Assembly (NCBI GenBank): GCA_032622095.1
Contig: CP136069.1
Span: forward strand, 88,708,118-88,772,117
Direction of reading: 5' to 3'
Source of the DNA: Siphonodentalium dalli
Lineage: Eukaryota; Mollusca; Scaphopoda; Gadilida; Siphonodentaliidae
Length of the DNA: 64,000 bases
Positions 63,301-64,000 of the stretch are shown piece after piece. Below the pieces are notes generated by a model that was not told the origin of the DNA, did no database searches, and was given only the letters and a program-made list of their open reading frames with translations. The position numbers and the translations under genes are program-made. Numbering within the stretch: the stretch's first letter is position 1; each line of letters begins with the position of its first letter.

Positions 63301-63623
63301 ATTATTTTAACACCGCATCCCACGTGTACATGATGTGCGTAACTGTCGCGGTGCATACTATACATATACATAATTTACAATGATGCGACTTATAGGCAAC
63401 ACGAAAGTCTTATGGAAATGTTTTCCGTTGTTTTCATTTTGGGAGGTCCTATATCAGTCTCATCAGATTATTACAGATTACTCTTACCTGATCCCGACTT
63501 CCCAAGAACAAGAAGACACTGGTCTCTGTTTCCTTTTCTCATTTCATCGTACATCGTTCCAGCCAACGAATAAACGTGCGGAACAGCATCCTGCTTGTTT
63601 GTTGTCCTATATTGCATTCCGAT
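204..63623 (-). CDS. Myosin motor-IQ-MH2 fusion gene (5' partial, 21 exons placed)
   Basis: This is a single minus-strand gene whose exons were placed by hand from splice borders and phase. In order the product has a divergent myosin motor (v1-v14), one IQ motif (v15), a linker (v16) and an MH2-like domain (v17-v21). Walker A (GKSGSGKT) and switch I (NNNSSR) are intact. Switch II is DPPGFD where conventional myosins have DIxGFE. The class XVIII likeness rests on the PGF switch II and the PFLG/LSGS loop in v11-v12. Class XVIII normally continues into a long coiled coil, and here there is none. The expected role is an actin-associated, ATP-binding, cytoplasmic protein whose tail could dock SMAD-type partners; this is inference. 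Codons before v1 lie outside the window, and converter exon(s) between v14 and v15 are unplaced. Confidence 0.85.
308..1341 (-). other. Intron v20-v21
   Basis: A 1.03-kb GT-AG intron. I see no repeat or other gene in it. Confidence 0.7.
1342..1525 (-). CDS. Exon v20: MH2-like C-terminal half
   Basis: The acceptor is TTCTTTTGTAG and the donor CATG|GTATGTG; phase 0 to 1. It encodes IFDMNEFKCHIAIAISQGQF, SILFLGFTEN and SPIALGIANVDGLRLLDDRH. SMAD MH2 domains run KIFNnqeFa.lla.sv..Gf......c.irmSFvkGWg...tpcWIEihL.gplqwLDkvL. The IF..(n/q)EF start, the central strand and the I.....gL.lLD end agree in order and spacing. Confidence 0.88.
1959..2894. mobile_element. Foldback (Mutator-like) element with 9-bp TSD
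   Basis: The terminal inverted repeats are over 100 bp. The left end starts TAGTCCAAGTCTTCTCG and the right end is its complement, CGAGAAGACTTGGACTA. The element is flanked by a direct 9-bp repeat, GTAATGGTT (1,950-1,958 and 2,895-2,903). Long TIRs and a 9-bp duplication suit a non-autonomous Mutator-like element. No transposase frame is present. Confidence 0.85.
3200..4268 (+). repeat. Dispersed repeat R1, uninterrupted copy
   Basis: This 1.07-kb stretch reappears in reverse orientation as two halves at 31,433-32,061 and 24,548-25,180. The halves join exactly at about position 3,588 here. One end begins with a small hairpin (TTACTTGCG...CGCAAGTAA). It has no long frame and its class is unknown. 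Confidence 0.85.
5219..5990 (+). repeat. Degenerate CCGAAGGTT tandem repeats with duplicated flank
   Basis: Units of about 15-16 bp of the type CTATTCCGAAGGTTC occur at 5,219-5,275 and 5,699-5,818. After each cluster comes a related 150-bp flank (TTAGGTTAATTCTATATT... at 5,282 and 5,834), so the block is an old direct duplication about 550 bp apart. Confidence 0.8.
6464..6990 (+). repeat. Helentron-like repeat, ~120-bp tandem units
   Basis: Four degenerate units carry GACCTGACCTTGACCTT and CGAAATTTGATACCTA. The block ends in a hairpin, GCCCGGGTGAAGTCGGGC, followed by CTATCAGCTTGT. This is the same family as the 41-47 kb array. The 3' hairpin near the terminus suggests a non-autonomous Helitron/Helentron; that class is inferred. 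Confidence 0.7.
7800..9410 (-). mobile_element. 5'-truncated LINE with reverse transcriptase
   Basis: A 478-codon frame (7,939-9,375) encodes the non-LTR reverse transcriptase core: FIDFEKAFDRVW, GVRQGVNLSPVLFSLFLND and the catalytic YADDT (near 8,980). The thumb and a Cys/His-type C-terminus (CPLCTQNM...YEFHYLLEC) follow. The 5' half, including any endonuclease, is missing: upstream homology (VDNLFILHM) stops near 9,410. A frameshift near 7,935 separates the last approximately 40 codons. It is a dead copy lying in the same strand sense as the host gene. Confidence 0.95.
9777..9843. repeat. Perfect 33-bp palindrome
   Basis: Two 33-nt arms (GTTGACTACGCGAATGTAGT... and its exact complement) are separated by a single T. 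No mismatch is seen. On either strand it would form a near loop-less hairpin. Confidence 0.95.
10275..10700 (-). repeat. Dispersed element R3
   Basis: Terminal inverted motifs AGAGGGTGAATTTAG and CTAAATTCACCCTCT bracket a stretch that recurs reversed at 14,885-15,190 (for example CCATAGCAG and ATTCTACTTAGGCCT). It is probably a MITE. Confidence 0.65.
10989..11147 (-). CDS. Exon v19: MH2-like core beta strands
   Basis: The acceptor is TGTATTCCCAG and the donor ATTAAA|GTGAGTAC; phase 0 to 0, 53 codons. It encodes GLQLQIDESGNIWGCRLGRS, then QIVVTSARDPV. This corresponds to the SMAD GV.LyyvgGeVyaeCLsdssIFVqS strands. The end, LPYDRMIK, leads into IF of v20 where SMADs have C.LKIFn. Confidence 0.88.
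11741..12242 (+). repeat. Helentron-like element
   Basis: It begins near TATATATTTTGGACATTTGT with a TGTCTG microsatellite and continues with tandem CGAAATTTGATACCTA and GGTCAAATC units. It ends with the hairpin CCCGGACGAAGTCGGG and CCACCAGCTACT. A related 3' end (GAACGAAGTCGAGTACATC then AGCTAGT) just before it, at about 11,710-11,736, suggests two elements head to tail. Confidence 0.7.
13798..14100 (+). repeat. 170-bp tandem direct duplication
   Basis: TTAAAAAGATTCTTACCT...TTTTTATGTTCACTTTATAA occurs twice in succession (13,798 and 13,968) with a few substitutions. No function is evident. Confidence 0.88.
14885..15690 (+). repeat. R3 copy followed by R2 copy
   Basis: 14,885-15,190 matches the R3 element reversed from 10,275-10,700. 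15,172-15,690 (R2) matches 20,107-20,598 in the same orientation over about 500 bp, with small gaps (ATGTGGGACAAACTATTTCC ... GAAAATTAGCTAATTAATT). Confidence 0.8.
16204..16740 (-). mobile_element. LINE 3' fragment
   Basis: The minus-strand frame encodes the stereotyped end of CR1/jockey-type ORF2: FRIFRGDLIEVYTLLNG, TRGHNKK and KYFFTQRVV. Only the last 90-150 codons survive, and the frame is broken upstream. Confidence 0.85.
17062..18525. repeat. Two head-to-tail copies of a 122-bp-unit repeat with AC tail
   Basis: Each copy starts TAGCAGGTTAGCCCGCCACC (17,065 and 17,923). It continues with about 122-bp GC-rich units (GATAGCTCCACCCGTTTCCG...GATAAAATTTGTACCCG), four or more in the first copy and two in the second. 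Each ends in an AC microsatellite and a shared 200-bp 3' part. Frames inside it are repeat shadows. The plan resembles Helentron-type or pearl-like elements. Confidence 0.85.
18531..19305 (-). mobile_element. Solo Helentron-like element
   Basis: Read on the minus strand, this is a complete unit like those at 41-47 kb. It starts near TATATATTTTGGAAGATATG with a TG microsatellite and the TTCGCGATG block. It ends with GACCTTGACCTT motifs, the hairpin CCCGGACGAAGTCGGG and TCACCTTCTAGT. CTAG(T) after a hairpin about 11 bp inside is the Helitron 3' signature. Confidence 0.82.
19671..20126 (-). mobile_element. LINE ORF2 C-terminal fragment
   Basis: A 151-codon minus-strand frame (VPLKLFLYKHFRCGLFE, FVNDIVRILEIYGLNDHLES, KQAWKSLVKSAVEHVYASKW) has the character of a non-LTR ORF2 tail. 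Family is from recall only. It is overlapped at its start by the R2 copy. Confidence 0.6.
20107..20598 (+). repeat. R2 copy ending at the v18 donor
   Basis: Direct copy of 15,172-15,690. Its last shared bases (AGCTAATTAATT) lie within about 10 nt of the v18 5' splice site at 20,606. Confidence 0.82.
20607..20691 (-). CDS. Exon v18: MH2-like helix region
   Basis: The acceptor is AATCTCAACAG and the donor GGAGAG|GTAAGC; phase 2 to 0, 28 codons. It encodes IPLGTIDASRHRRSH and AIDQALGELGE. In SMADs this place holds fcLGlLsNvnRn...e..R.hIGkG. The LG, the central basic cluster and the closing I...LGe.G are kept. Repeat R2 ends about 10 bases into the downstream intron. Confidence 0.84.
20692..22708 (-). 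other. Intron v17-v18
   Basis: 2.0 kb. It contains the 145-bp hairpin at 20,705-20,849 and the duplicated donor block at 22,567-22,700. I see nothing else; the frame at 21,828-22,016 does not fit the phase. Confidence 0.65.
20705..20849. repeat. 145-bp imperfect palindrome beside a 3' splice site
   Basis: The arms, ACAGTTATCGCATTGTTTCG...GGTTGACACGAGGAATTG on the left and the complement on the right, meet around 20,777 with a few mismatches and a short loop. The left end is 14 nt from the v18 acceptor. It is a probable MITE. Confidence 0.9.
22567..22735 (-). repeat. Tandem duplication that copied a splice donor
   Basis: TTCTAATATACAAATAAAT...TCAATTGCC and a following GTACTCAC occur twice (donor complement at 22,637-22,644 and 22,701-22,708). 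The second copy is the true v17 donor. The first is a decoy GTGAGTAC 64 bases into the intron. Confidence 0.8.
22709..22840 (-). CDS. Exon v17: first MH2-like strands
   Basis: The acceptor GGATGCAG is taken because it alone gives phase 2; the donor is CAAT|GTGAGTAC. It encodes DDDVWCCLVFLNYGHVVDGF, then TFVINNSFGPVTTT. This follows the SMAD MH2 opening, hWC.ivYyE...rVGe.F......v.VdGFtdP, with the Trp-Cys, two valines, Phe and the later Phe-x-Pro in register. Confidence 0.83.
22841..23661 (-). other. Intron v16-v17
   Basis: 0.82 kb, with an AT dinucleotide run at 23,407-23,428. Otherwise nothing is seen. Confidence 0.7.
23662..23927 (-). CDS. Exon v16: linker between IQ and MH2
   Basis: The acceptor is CTTGCTAACAG and the donor TGCTT|GTGAGAAG; phase 0 to 2, open over 88 codons. 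I recognise no domain. It is rich in Cys and Trp at the start (LHWNDLCCDFC) and in Ser/Thr later (YNSYSTVETLETTYANS). It joins v15 and v17 in phase, and sits where SMADs have their linker. Confidence 0.75.
24177..24347 (-). CDS. Exon v15: end of converter and IQ motif
   Basis: The acceptor is CATATTCTAG and the donor AAG|GTAATCG; phase 0 to 0, 57 codons. It begins VFLKSWHPQQFNNRLL, matching the myosin tKVFLk.w...ql motif. It continues CAIRIQATVRAFLARKKF, a full IQ motif (IQxxxRxxLxRK) that should bind calmodulin or a light chain. It ends with a basic, serine-rich stretch SETSRRKS. Confidence 0.94.
24548..25180 (-). repeat. R1, left half of a split copy
   Basis: Reverse complement of about 3,588-4,268. 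It ends at AATA (25,177-25,180), the target duplication of the element inserted next to it. Confidence 0.85.
25455..25702. repeat. Palindromic MITE-like element
   Basis: Arms CTCGCGGCCACATTGGATCC and the related complement (GGATCTAATATGGCCGCGAG) enclose a second inverted pair (GGAGTAGCATTTCCATAT). About 250 bp fold almost fully on themselves. Confidence 0.82.
25931..26367 (+). mobile_element. TTAA MITE, copy 1
   Basis: TIRs AGGTACTCAATC... and ...GATTGAGTACCT flanked by TTAA on both sides (25,927-25,930 and 26,368-26,371). It belongs to the same family as 30,645 and 45,637. It carries a poly-C tract (26,300-26,315). Confidence 0.88.
26597..26933. repeat. Small TIR element
   Basis: GCGACAGAATACGTTAC at the left and GTAACGTATTCTGTCGC at the right are exact complements 337 bp apart. 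It is probably a MITE; the target duplication is unclear. Confidence 0.7.
28510..29060 (+). repeat. Degenerate minisatellite (GGGACACTCATTGGATGGTTT)
   Basis: About twenty degenerate 20-26-bp units combine a GAGACACTC/GGGACACTC core with a TGGATGGTTTG core. It has no coding frame of note. Confidence 0.75.
30645..31117 (+). mobile_element. TTAA MITE, copy 2
   Basis: AGGTACTCAATCCGA ... TCGGATTGAGTACCT between TTAA duplicates (30,641-30,644 and 31,118-31,121). It is close to copy 3 at 45,637 over its full length. Confidence 0.9.
31433..32061 (-). repeat. R1, right half of a split copy
   Basis: Reverse complement of about 3,200-3,588. It starts with the AATA target duplication at 31,433-31,436. 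Confidence 0.85.
33180..33460 (-). mobile_element. Probable LINE ORF2 tail remnant
   Basis: The minus frame reads CIRDFSFDSAAEISCLTF then QRHFKKHI, the shape of the RsFs.aa..lWN.LP...FKk.Lk ending of non-LTR ORF2. It is short and unframed upstream. Confidence 0.45.
34840..34975 (+). mobile_element. Possible LINE 3' end
   Basis: GGGTAGCAGGAAGACAGCCC ... TAGGCTATCCCCGACA ... TATTGTAAATAAA is a retroelement-style 3' untranslated end with a polyadenylation-like motif. The frame at 33,496-33,822 upstream may belong to the same decayed element. Confidence 0.35.
35215..35384 (-). CDS. Exon v14: actin-binding region and SH1 helix
   Basis: The acceptor is TTATAAGCAG (an AG three bases earlier is also possible) and the donor GACAG|GTAACG; phase 0 to 2. 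It encodes TLYTLFRCISPNDDQIPSSF, then KEIKCSCLVEGVKIRKFGFP and IRISLQNFCDR. These match the myosin HFvRCIkPN, v..QLr..GvLE.iri.r.GfP.R..f..F..RY motifs in order. About ten residues usual between v13 and v14 are absent, so a small extra exon may exist. Confidence 0.93.
35385..38117 (-). other. Intron v13-v14
   Basis: 2.7 kb. The only structure I see is the CAT/CAA-rich tract at 36,589-36,790. A small exon of about ten codons could be hidden here. Confidence 0.6.
36589..36790 (+). repeat. Imperfect CAT/CAA trinucleotide tract
   Basis: About 200 bp of CATCAT, CATCAA and CAACAA triplets. It produces a histidine-rich plus frame and a methionine-rich minus frame, both artefacts. Confidence 0.9.
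38118..38160 (-). CDS. Exon v13: micro-exon before the actin-binding helix
   Basis: This 43-nt exon has a TTCATTTTTAG acceptor and an AAAG|GTAAAAAC donor. It joins v12 in phase 2 and ends in phase 0. It encodes DGDDKGQSVAQTLK, in the position of the myosin tVg.qfk segment. Only one frame is open and it is the one required by its neighbours. Confidence 0.75.
38161..38736 (-). other. Intron v12-v13
   Basis: 0.58 kb with a short G run at 38,507. Nothing else is recognised. Confidence 0.7.
38737..38794 (-). CDS. Exon v12: loop 2 region
   Basis: The 58-nt exon has a CCATCTTAG acceptor and a CAATT|GTGAGTTG donor, phase 1 to 2. It encodes ATLSGSRNRFIRTLASRSQ, basic and serine-rich, in the position of the actin-binding loop 2. 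The LSGS motif recalls class XVIII. It is identified mainly by position, phase and strong splice sites. Confidence 0.78.
39036..39123 (-). CDS. Exon v11: motor segment after HxxG
   Basis: The acceptor is TTTTCACCAG and the donor CTGG|GTAGAG; phase 0 to 1. It encodes RVVGEGTPRPN, then STPKSLINIFTRPFLG. RVV continues the HyAG.V.Y motif of v10. The S..lI..lF...FLG end resembles class XVIII, where the loop begins FLGRAG. Confidence 0.82.
39124..39660 (-). other. Intron v10-v11
   Basis: 0.54 kb; nothing recognised. Confidence 0.7.
39661..39822 (-). CDS. Exon v10: motor relay/lower 50K segment
   Basis: The acceptor is TTGGTATACAG and the donor GGGG|GTAAGATG; phase 0 to 0, exactly 54 codons. It encodes PGSGLVDFLIKNDELC, MSKCFKHNKCYQK and PFCIRQHDTG. 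These correspond to myosin GiL.lLdEec, the H...h..f segment and f.I.HyAG. Confidence 0.88.
40142..40284. repeat. 143-bp imperfect palindrome
   Basis: The left arm, CTACAACCGACTCCCCAGTT...GCGGAATTTACAA, and a right arm ending GTCCACAGTT-type complement enclose a second arm pair (AGTCCAGTAAATTAGGTCTG / CAGACCTAATTTACTGGAC). Foldback MITE in shape. Confidence 0.9.
41022..41069 (+). repeat. Interstitial telomere-like repeat
   Basis: TTAGGGTTAGGGTTCGGGTT continues as CGGGTCAGGGCTATGG and TTAGGGTTAG: about eight degenerate TTAGGG units. It lies 73 bp from the v9 donor. Confidence 0.88.
41142..41376 (-). CDS. Exon v9: switch II and relay helix
   Basis: The acceptor is TTTTGAAG and the donor TGCAG|GTAAAG; phase 2 to 0. 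It encodes KSISVVDPPGFDSGSSN, then FETLCMNIIDAKLENIF and VFRDEIKAYAGEGL. These align with the myosin switch II (DIFGFE), SFEQLCINYanEkLQ and e.eeY..Egi motifs. Switch II is changed to DPPGFD, as in class XVIII-type PGF motors, and the glutamate is aspartate. A second, truncated copy of this exon lies 1,199 bp upstream in transcription sense (42,392-42,575). Confidence 0.93.
42392..42575 (-). pseudogene. Truncated duplicate of exon v9
   Basis: This stretch is near-identical to 41,193-41,376. It keeps the 3' splice site and 184 of 235 exon bases, including the switch II codons. It stops at the GEGLST codons, where the sequence changes abruptly into the 3' end of a Helentron-like repeat (GTCGGGTC|AGGTGCTC on the plus strand). 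It has no donor, so splicing into it would run into repeat sequence. It arose by tandem duplication of a 1.2-kb block of exon plus repeat. Confidence 0.92.
45637..46105 (+). mobile_element. TTAA MITE, copy 3
   Basis: Inserted into a long array unit. Sister units read CACGTTAACTC; here TTAA is duplicated around AGGTACTCAACCCG ... CGGGTTGAGTACCT (45,633-45,636 and 46,106-46,109). This is direct before/after proof of a TTAA target. Confidence 0.95.
47707..47845 (-). CDS. Exon v8: myosin RDxLxxxLYxxLxDWxVxRxN helix
   Basis: The acceptor is AATTATTTCAG and the donor CCCAG|GTATCG; phase 1 to 2. It encodes SPEEARPSRDLLCETLYCLL then VDWIVERVNYTF, matching the consensus eA...rDaLak.lYsrLFdWiVerIN. 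The phase-2 end is completed by the first base of v9. Confidence 0.94.
47846..48811 (-). other. Intron v7-v8
   Basis: 0.97 kb; nothing recognised. Confidence 0.7.
48812..48883 (-). CDS. Exon v7: short motor exon
   Basis: This 72-nt exon has a TTGTTCCTAG acceptor and a GAGAG|GTGAGTGC donor, phase 1 to 1. It encodes SGILSLATQDVFRLLLTTPG, corresponding to the a.LLgv....L...L.t.. helices between the HLGN motif and the next conserved helix. Without it the v6-v8 join would still be in phase but the domain would be too short. Confidence 0.85.
48884..50981 (-). other. Intron v6-v7
   Basis: 2.1 kb. A 45-bp stretch (TACATTCCAGAGAATGAA) recurs at 49,884 and 50,141, and there is a C run near 50,738. 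No gene is seen. Confidence 0.65.
50982..51099 (-). CDS. Exon v6: myosin ILAAVLHLGN signature
   Basis: The acceptor is TTTCAATTTCAG and the donor ATAG|GTGATA; phase 0 to 1. It encodes EQRQIIEILAAVLHLGNVEY, one of the most conserved myosin head motifs (iLAAiLHLGNv.F). It joins v5 in phase. Confidence 0.94.
51100..51924 (-). other. Intron v5-v6
   Basis: 0.83 kb; nothing recognised. Confidence 0.7.
51925..52030 (-). CDS. Exon v5: motor segment after the transducer
   Basis: The acceptor GTTTCCAG|A is chosen over an upstream AATTCAG because only it keeps phase 2 with v4 (KY-R-LLNSG). The donor is CACAG|GTTAGA and the exon leaves phase 0. It encodes LLNSGTYGLGW and FSDLMDSLSNCGFDSQ, which fits the myosin YLNq...F..l..al..lGf.... 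segment. Confidence 0.9.
53022..58999. mobile_element. 6-kb foldback element
   Basis: The left arm (53,022 to about 54,850) and right arm (about 57,340-58,999) are near-identical in reverse, starting GAGCGGTCTTG at both ends. Each arm has an internal direct repeat (TTGCCATTTTGGGGT...TTTTTGCAAAAAATGCGA at 53,357 and 53,912; mirrored at right). The centre is a satellite that reverses orientation at about 56,555. No transposase frame is present. Class is uncertain; foldback in architecture. Confidence 0.88.
54850..57330. repeat. 21/42-bp satellite flipping orientation at the centre
   Basis: Alternating 21-bp units, AGTCAATATATGCGGTTAGTT and AGTCATTATATGCAGCTACTT (42-bp higher-order), run forward for 1.7 kb. 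Reversed units then run for 0.77 kb. The forward part gives a 213-codon frame of SHYMQLLSQYMR repeats, which I regard as a by-product. Confidence 0.92.
59326..59476 (-). CDS. Exon v4: myosin transducer region
   Basis: The acceptor is ATTATTTCAG and the donor ACAG|GTGAGC; phase 1 to 2. It encodes VSVNVYMLDKSRL, then a Gly/Ser stretch, then NFHVLYYVIAGL and CDPTKY. These match the myosin YLLEKSR and NFHIFYqLlaG motifs. It is followed by a 7.3-kb intron that holds the giant inverted repeat. Confidence 0.94.
60312..60931. mobile_element. 620-bp TIR element
   Basis: CCTTACTTGTATTTAAATTC...GCGCACTACTATTTTT at left and its near-exact complement at right (36 bp, two mismatches). The inner motif GCGAATTTAAAACTGAGCG is repeated. 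Non-autonomous. Confidence 0.85.
60967..62062. mobile_element. 1.1-kb TIR element, same family as the 25-31 kb element
   Basis: TGAGGGTATCACCCCC ... GGGGGTGATACCCTCA flanked by TATA on both sides. Four 31-bp repeats (GAATCCTGAATACGAGTTAA) sit inside the left end and GAATCCCGCGTA repeats inside the right. The same TIR core and 4-bp AT target are seen at 25,181-31,432. Confidence 0.88.
62142..62256 (-). CDS. Exon v3: myosin switch I
   Basis: The acceptor is TCTCTGCAG and the donor GGAG|GTAAGC; the exon runs phase 0 to 1. It encodes SPILEAFCNARTNKNNNSSR, the diagnostic myosin signature (consensus nPiLEAFGNAkT.rNdNSSRF). The switch I residues Asn and Ser-Ser-Arg are present. The usual Phe-Gly after SSR is Ser-Val. 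A TIR transposon (60,967-62,062) ends only 79 bp from the donor. Confidence 0.94.
62257..62873 (-). other. Intron v2-v3
   Basis: 0.6 kb, containing a Helentron 3' fragment (62,355-62,430, complement of the hairpin and CTAGT end) and an AT-rich TTTTTATAATTTTT tract to 62,520. Confidence 0.75.
62874..62959 (-). CDS. Exon v2: completes the P-loop
   Basis: The acceptor is TATCTTCAG|GT. The first two bases complete glycine, then KTECSKIFLSQLLRLPE follows, so Walker A reads GKSGSGKT with the catalytic Lys and Thr intact, continuing into the HF helix. It runs phase 1 to 0. The donor TCG|GTTGGT is weak. It was chosen because it restores phase with v3 and gives the motor order MRCMLS-ISPILEAF. A second GT four bases on would break phase. 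Confidence 0.88.
62960..63487 (-). other. Intron v1-v2
   Basis: 0.53 kb; nothing recognised. It splits the P-loop glycine codon. Confidence 0.75.
63488..63623 (-). CDS. Exon v1: myosin P-loop, 5' half
   Basis: The exon has a TATGCAG acceptor and a TCAG|GTAAGAG donor, and runs phase 0 to 1. It encodes DAVPHVYSLAGTMYDEM followed by RDQCLLVLGKSGSG, which is the myosin segment leading into the ATP-binding P-loop. The conventional form is GESGAGKT; here the loop is GKSGSGK, closer to the SSGSGK form of class XVIII. The intron splits the glycine codon before the catalytic lysine. The upstream exons with the N-terminus are not in the window. Confidence 0.92.
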
Positions 63624-63646
63624 CTGCATATTAAACATTACACTGT

Positions 63647-63710
63647 GCCAATGCATTCTCTTATATATGCGAGTCGACCATAGGTCGCATATATAAGAGA
63701 ACGCATTGGC
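63647..63710. repeat. 26-bp-arm hairpin upstream of exon v1
   Basis: GCCAATGCATTCTCTTATAT... and its complement flank a 12-nt loop, 24 bp upstream of the v1 acceptor, with one mismatch. Confidence 0.9.
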
Positions 63711-64000
63711 CTAAAAAAAAAAATATAATTTTTTTATAATTGTTAAAATAATTAAGAAAAAAATGGGGAAAAAATGATAAAATATTGTTAAAGAATGTAA
63801 GAAACAATGATAAAAAATTATAACAATTATATTATTAAAGAATGTAAGAACAAATTATAAGAATTGATAAAGAATGTAAGAAAAAATGATAAAAAATAAA
63901 TGATAAAATTGTTAAAATGTGAACAAAAAAATGACACAAATTGCTAAAGAATATAAGAAAAAATTATAAAGATTGTTATAGAATGTAAGAAAAAATTATT
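63711..64000. repeat. A-rich minisatellite
   Basis: Units of the form AAAGAATGTAAGAAAAAATGATAAAA repeat to the window edge. It is related, in reverse, to the AT tract at 62,430-62,520. Confidence 0.8.

Overview
The window is eukaryotic, AT-rich and crowded with transposable elements. It looks like a marine invertebrate, most likely a lophotrochozoan such as a bivalve mollusc. The grounds are the LINE types, the Helitron/Helentron-like repeats with internal GT/AC microsatellites, and the multi-kilobase introns. There is no bacterial gene organisation, and I recognised no rRNA, tRNA or CRISPR.

Almost the whole window is one split gene on the minus strand. I placed 21 coding exons (v1-v21, numbered in transcription order) from position 63,623 down to a stop codon at 204-206. 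The 5' end lies beyond the right edge. The exons total about 2.8 kb of coding sequence in 63.4 kb. Each has AG/GT borders, and reading phase agrees at every junction except the one across 24,348-35,214, where one or more exons of the motor converter were not found. v1-v14 (63.6-35.2 kb) encode a divergent myosin motor: P-loop, switch I, transducer, a switch II of the form DPPGFD, relay region, actin-binding region and the helix leading to the converter. v15 (24.2-24.3 kb) carries the lever start and one IQ motif. v16 is a linker. v17-v21 (22.8-0.2 kb) encode what I read as a SMAD-type MH2 domain followed by a short C-terminus. The predicted product is motor - IQ - linker - MH2, with no coiled coil. 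The motor most resembles class XVIII myosins, but the tail does not. This fusion is the main finding.

The introns carry the rest. Left part (1.5-20 kb): a 936-bp Mutator-like foldback element, a 1.07-kb dispersed repeat (R1), Helentron-like tandem repeats with GACCTTGACCTT motifs, a LINE reverse transcriptase, two LINE 3' fragments, a perfect 33-bp palindrome, and two tandem copies of a 120-bp-unit repeat. Middle (24.5-32 kb): an R1 copy split by a 6.25-kb TIR element with a 4-bp target duplication, itself full of nested MITEs. 41.0-47.2 kb: telomere-like repeats, then a tandem Helentron-like array that has carried along a partial second copy of exon v9. 53.0-59.0 kb: a giant inverted repeat with a satellite-like centre. 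60.3-62.1 kb: two further TIR elements beside the switch I exon.
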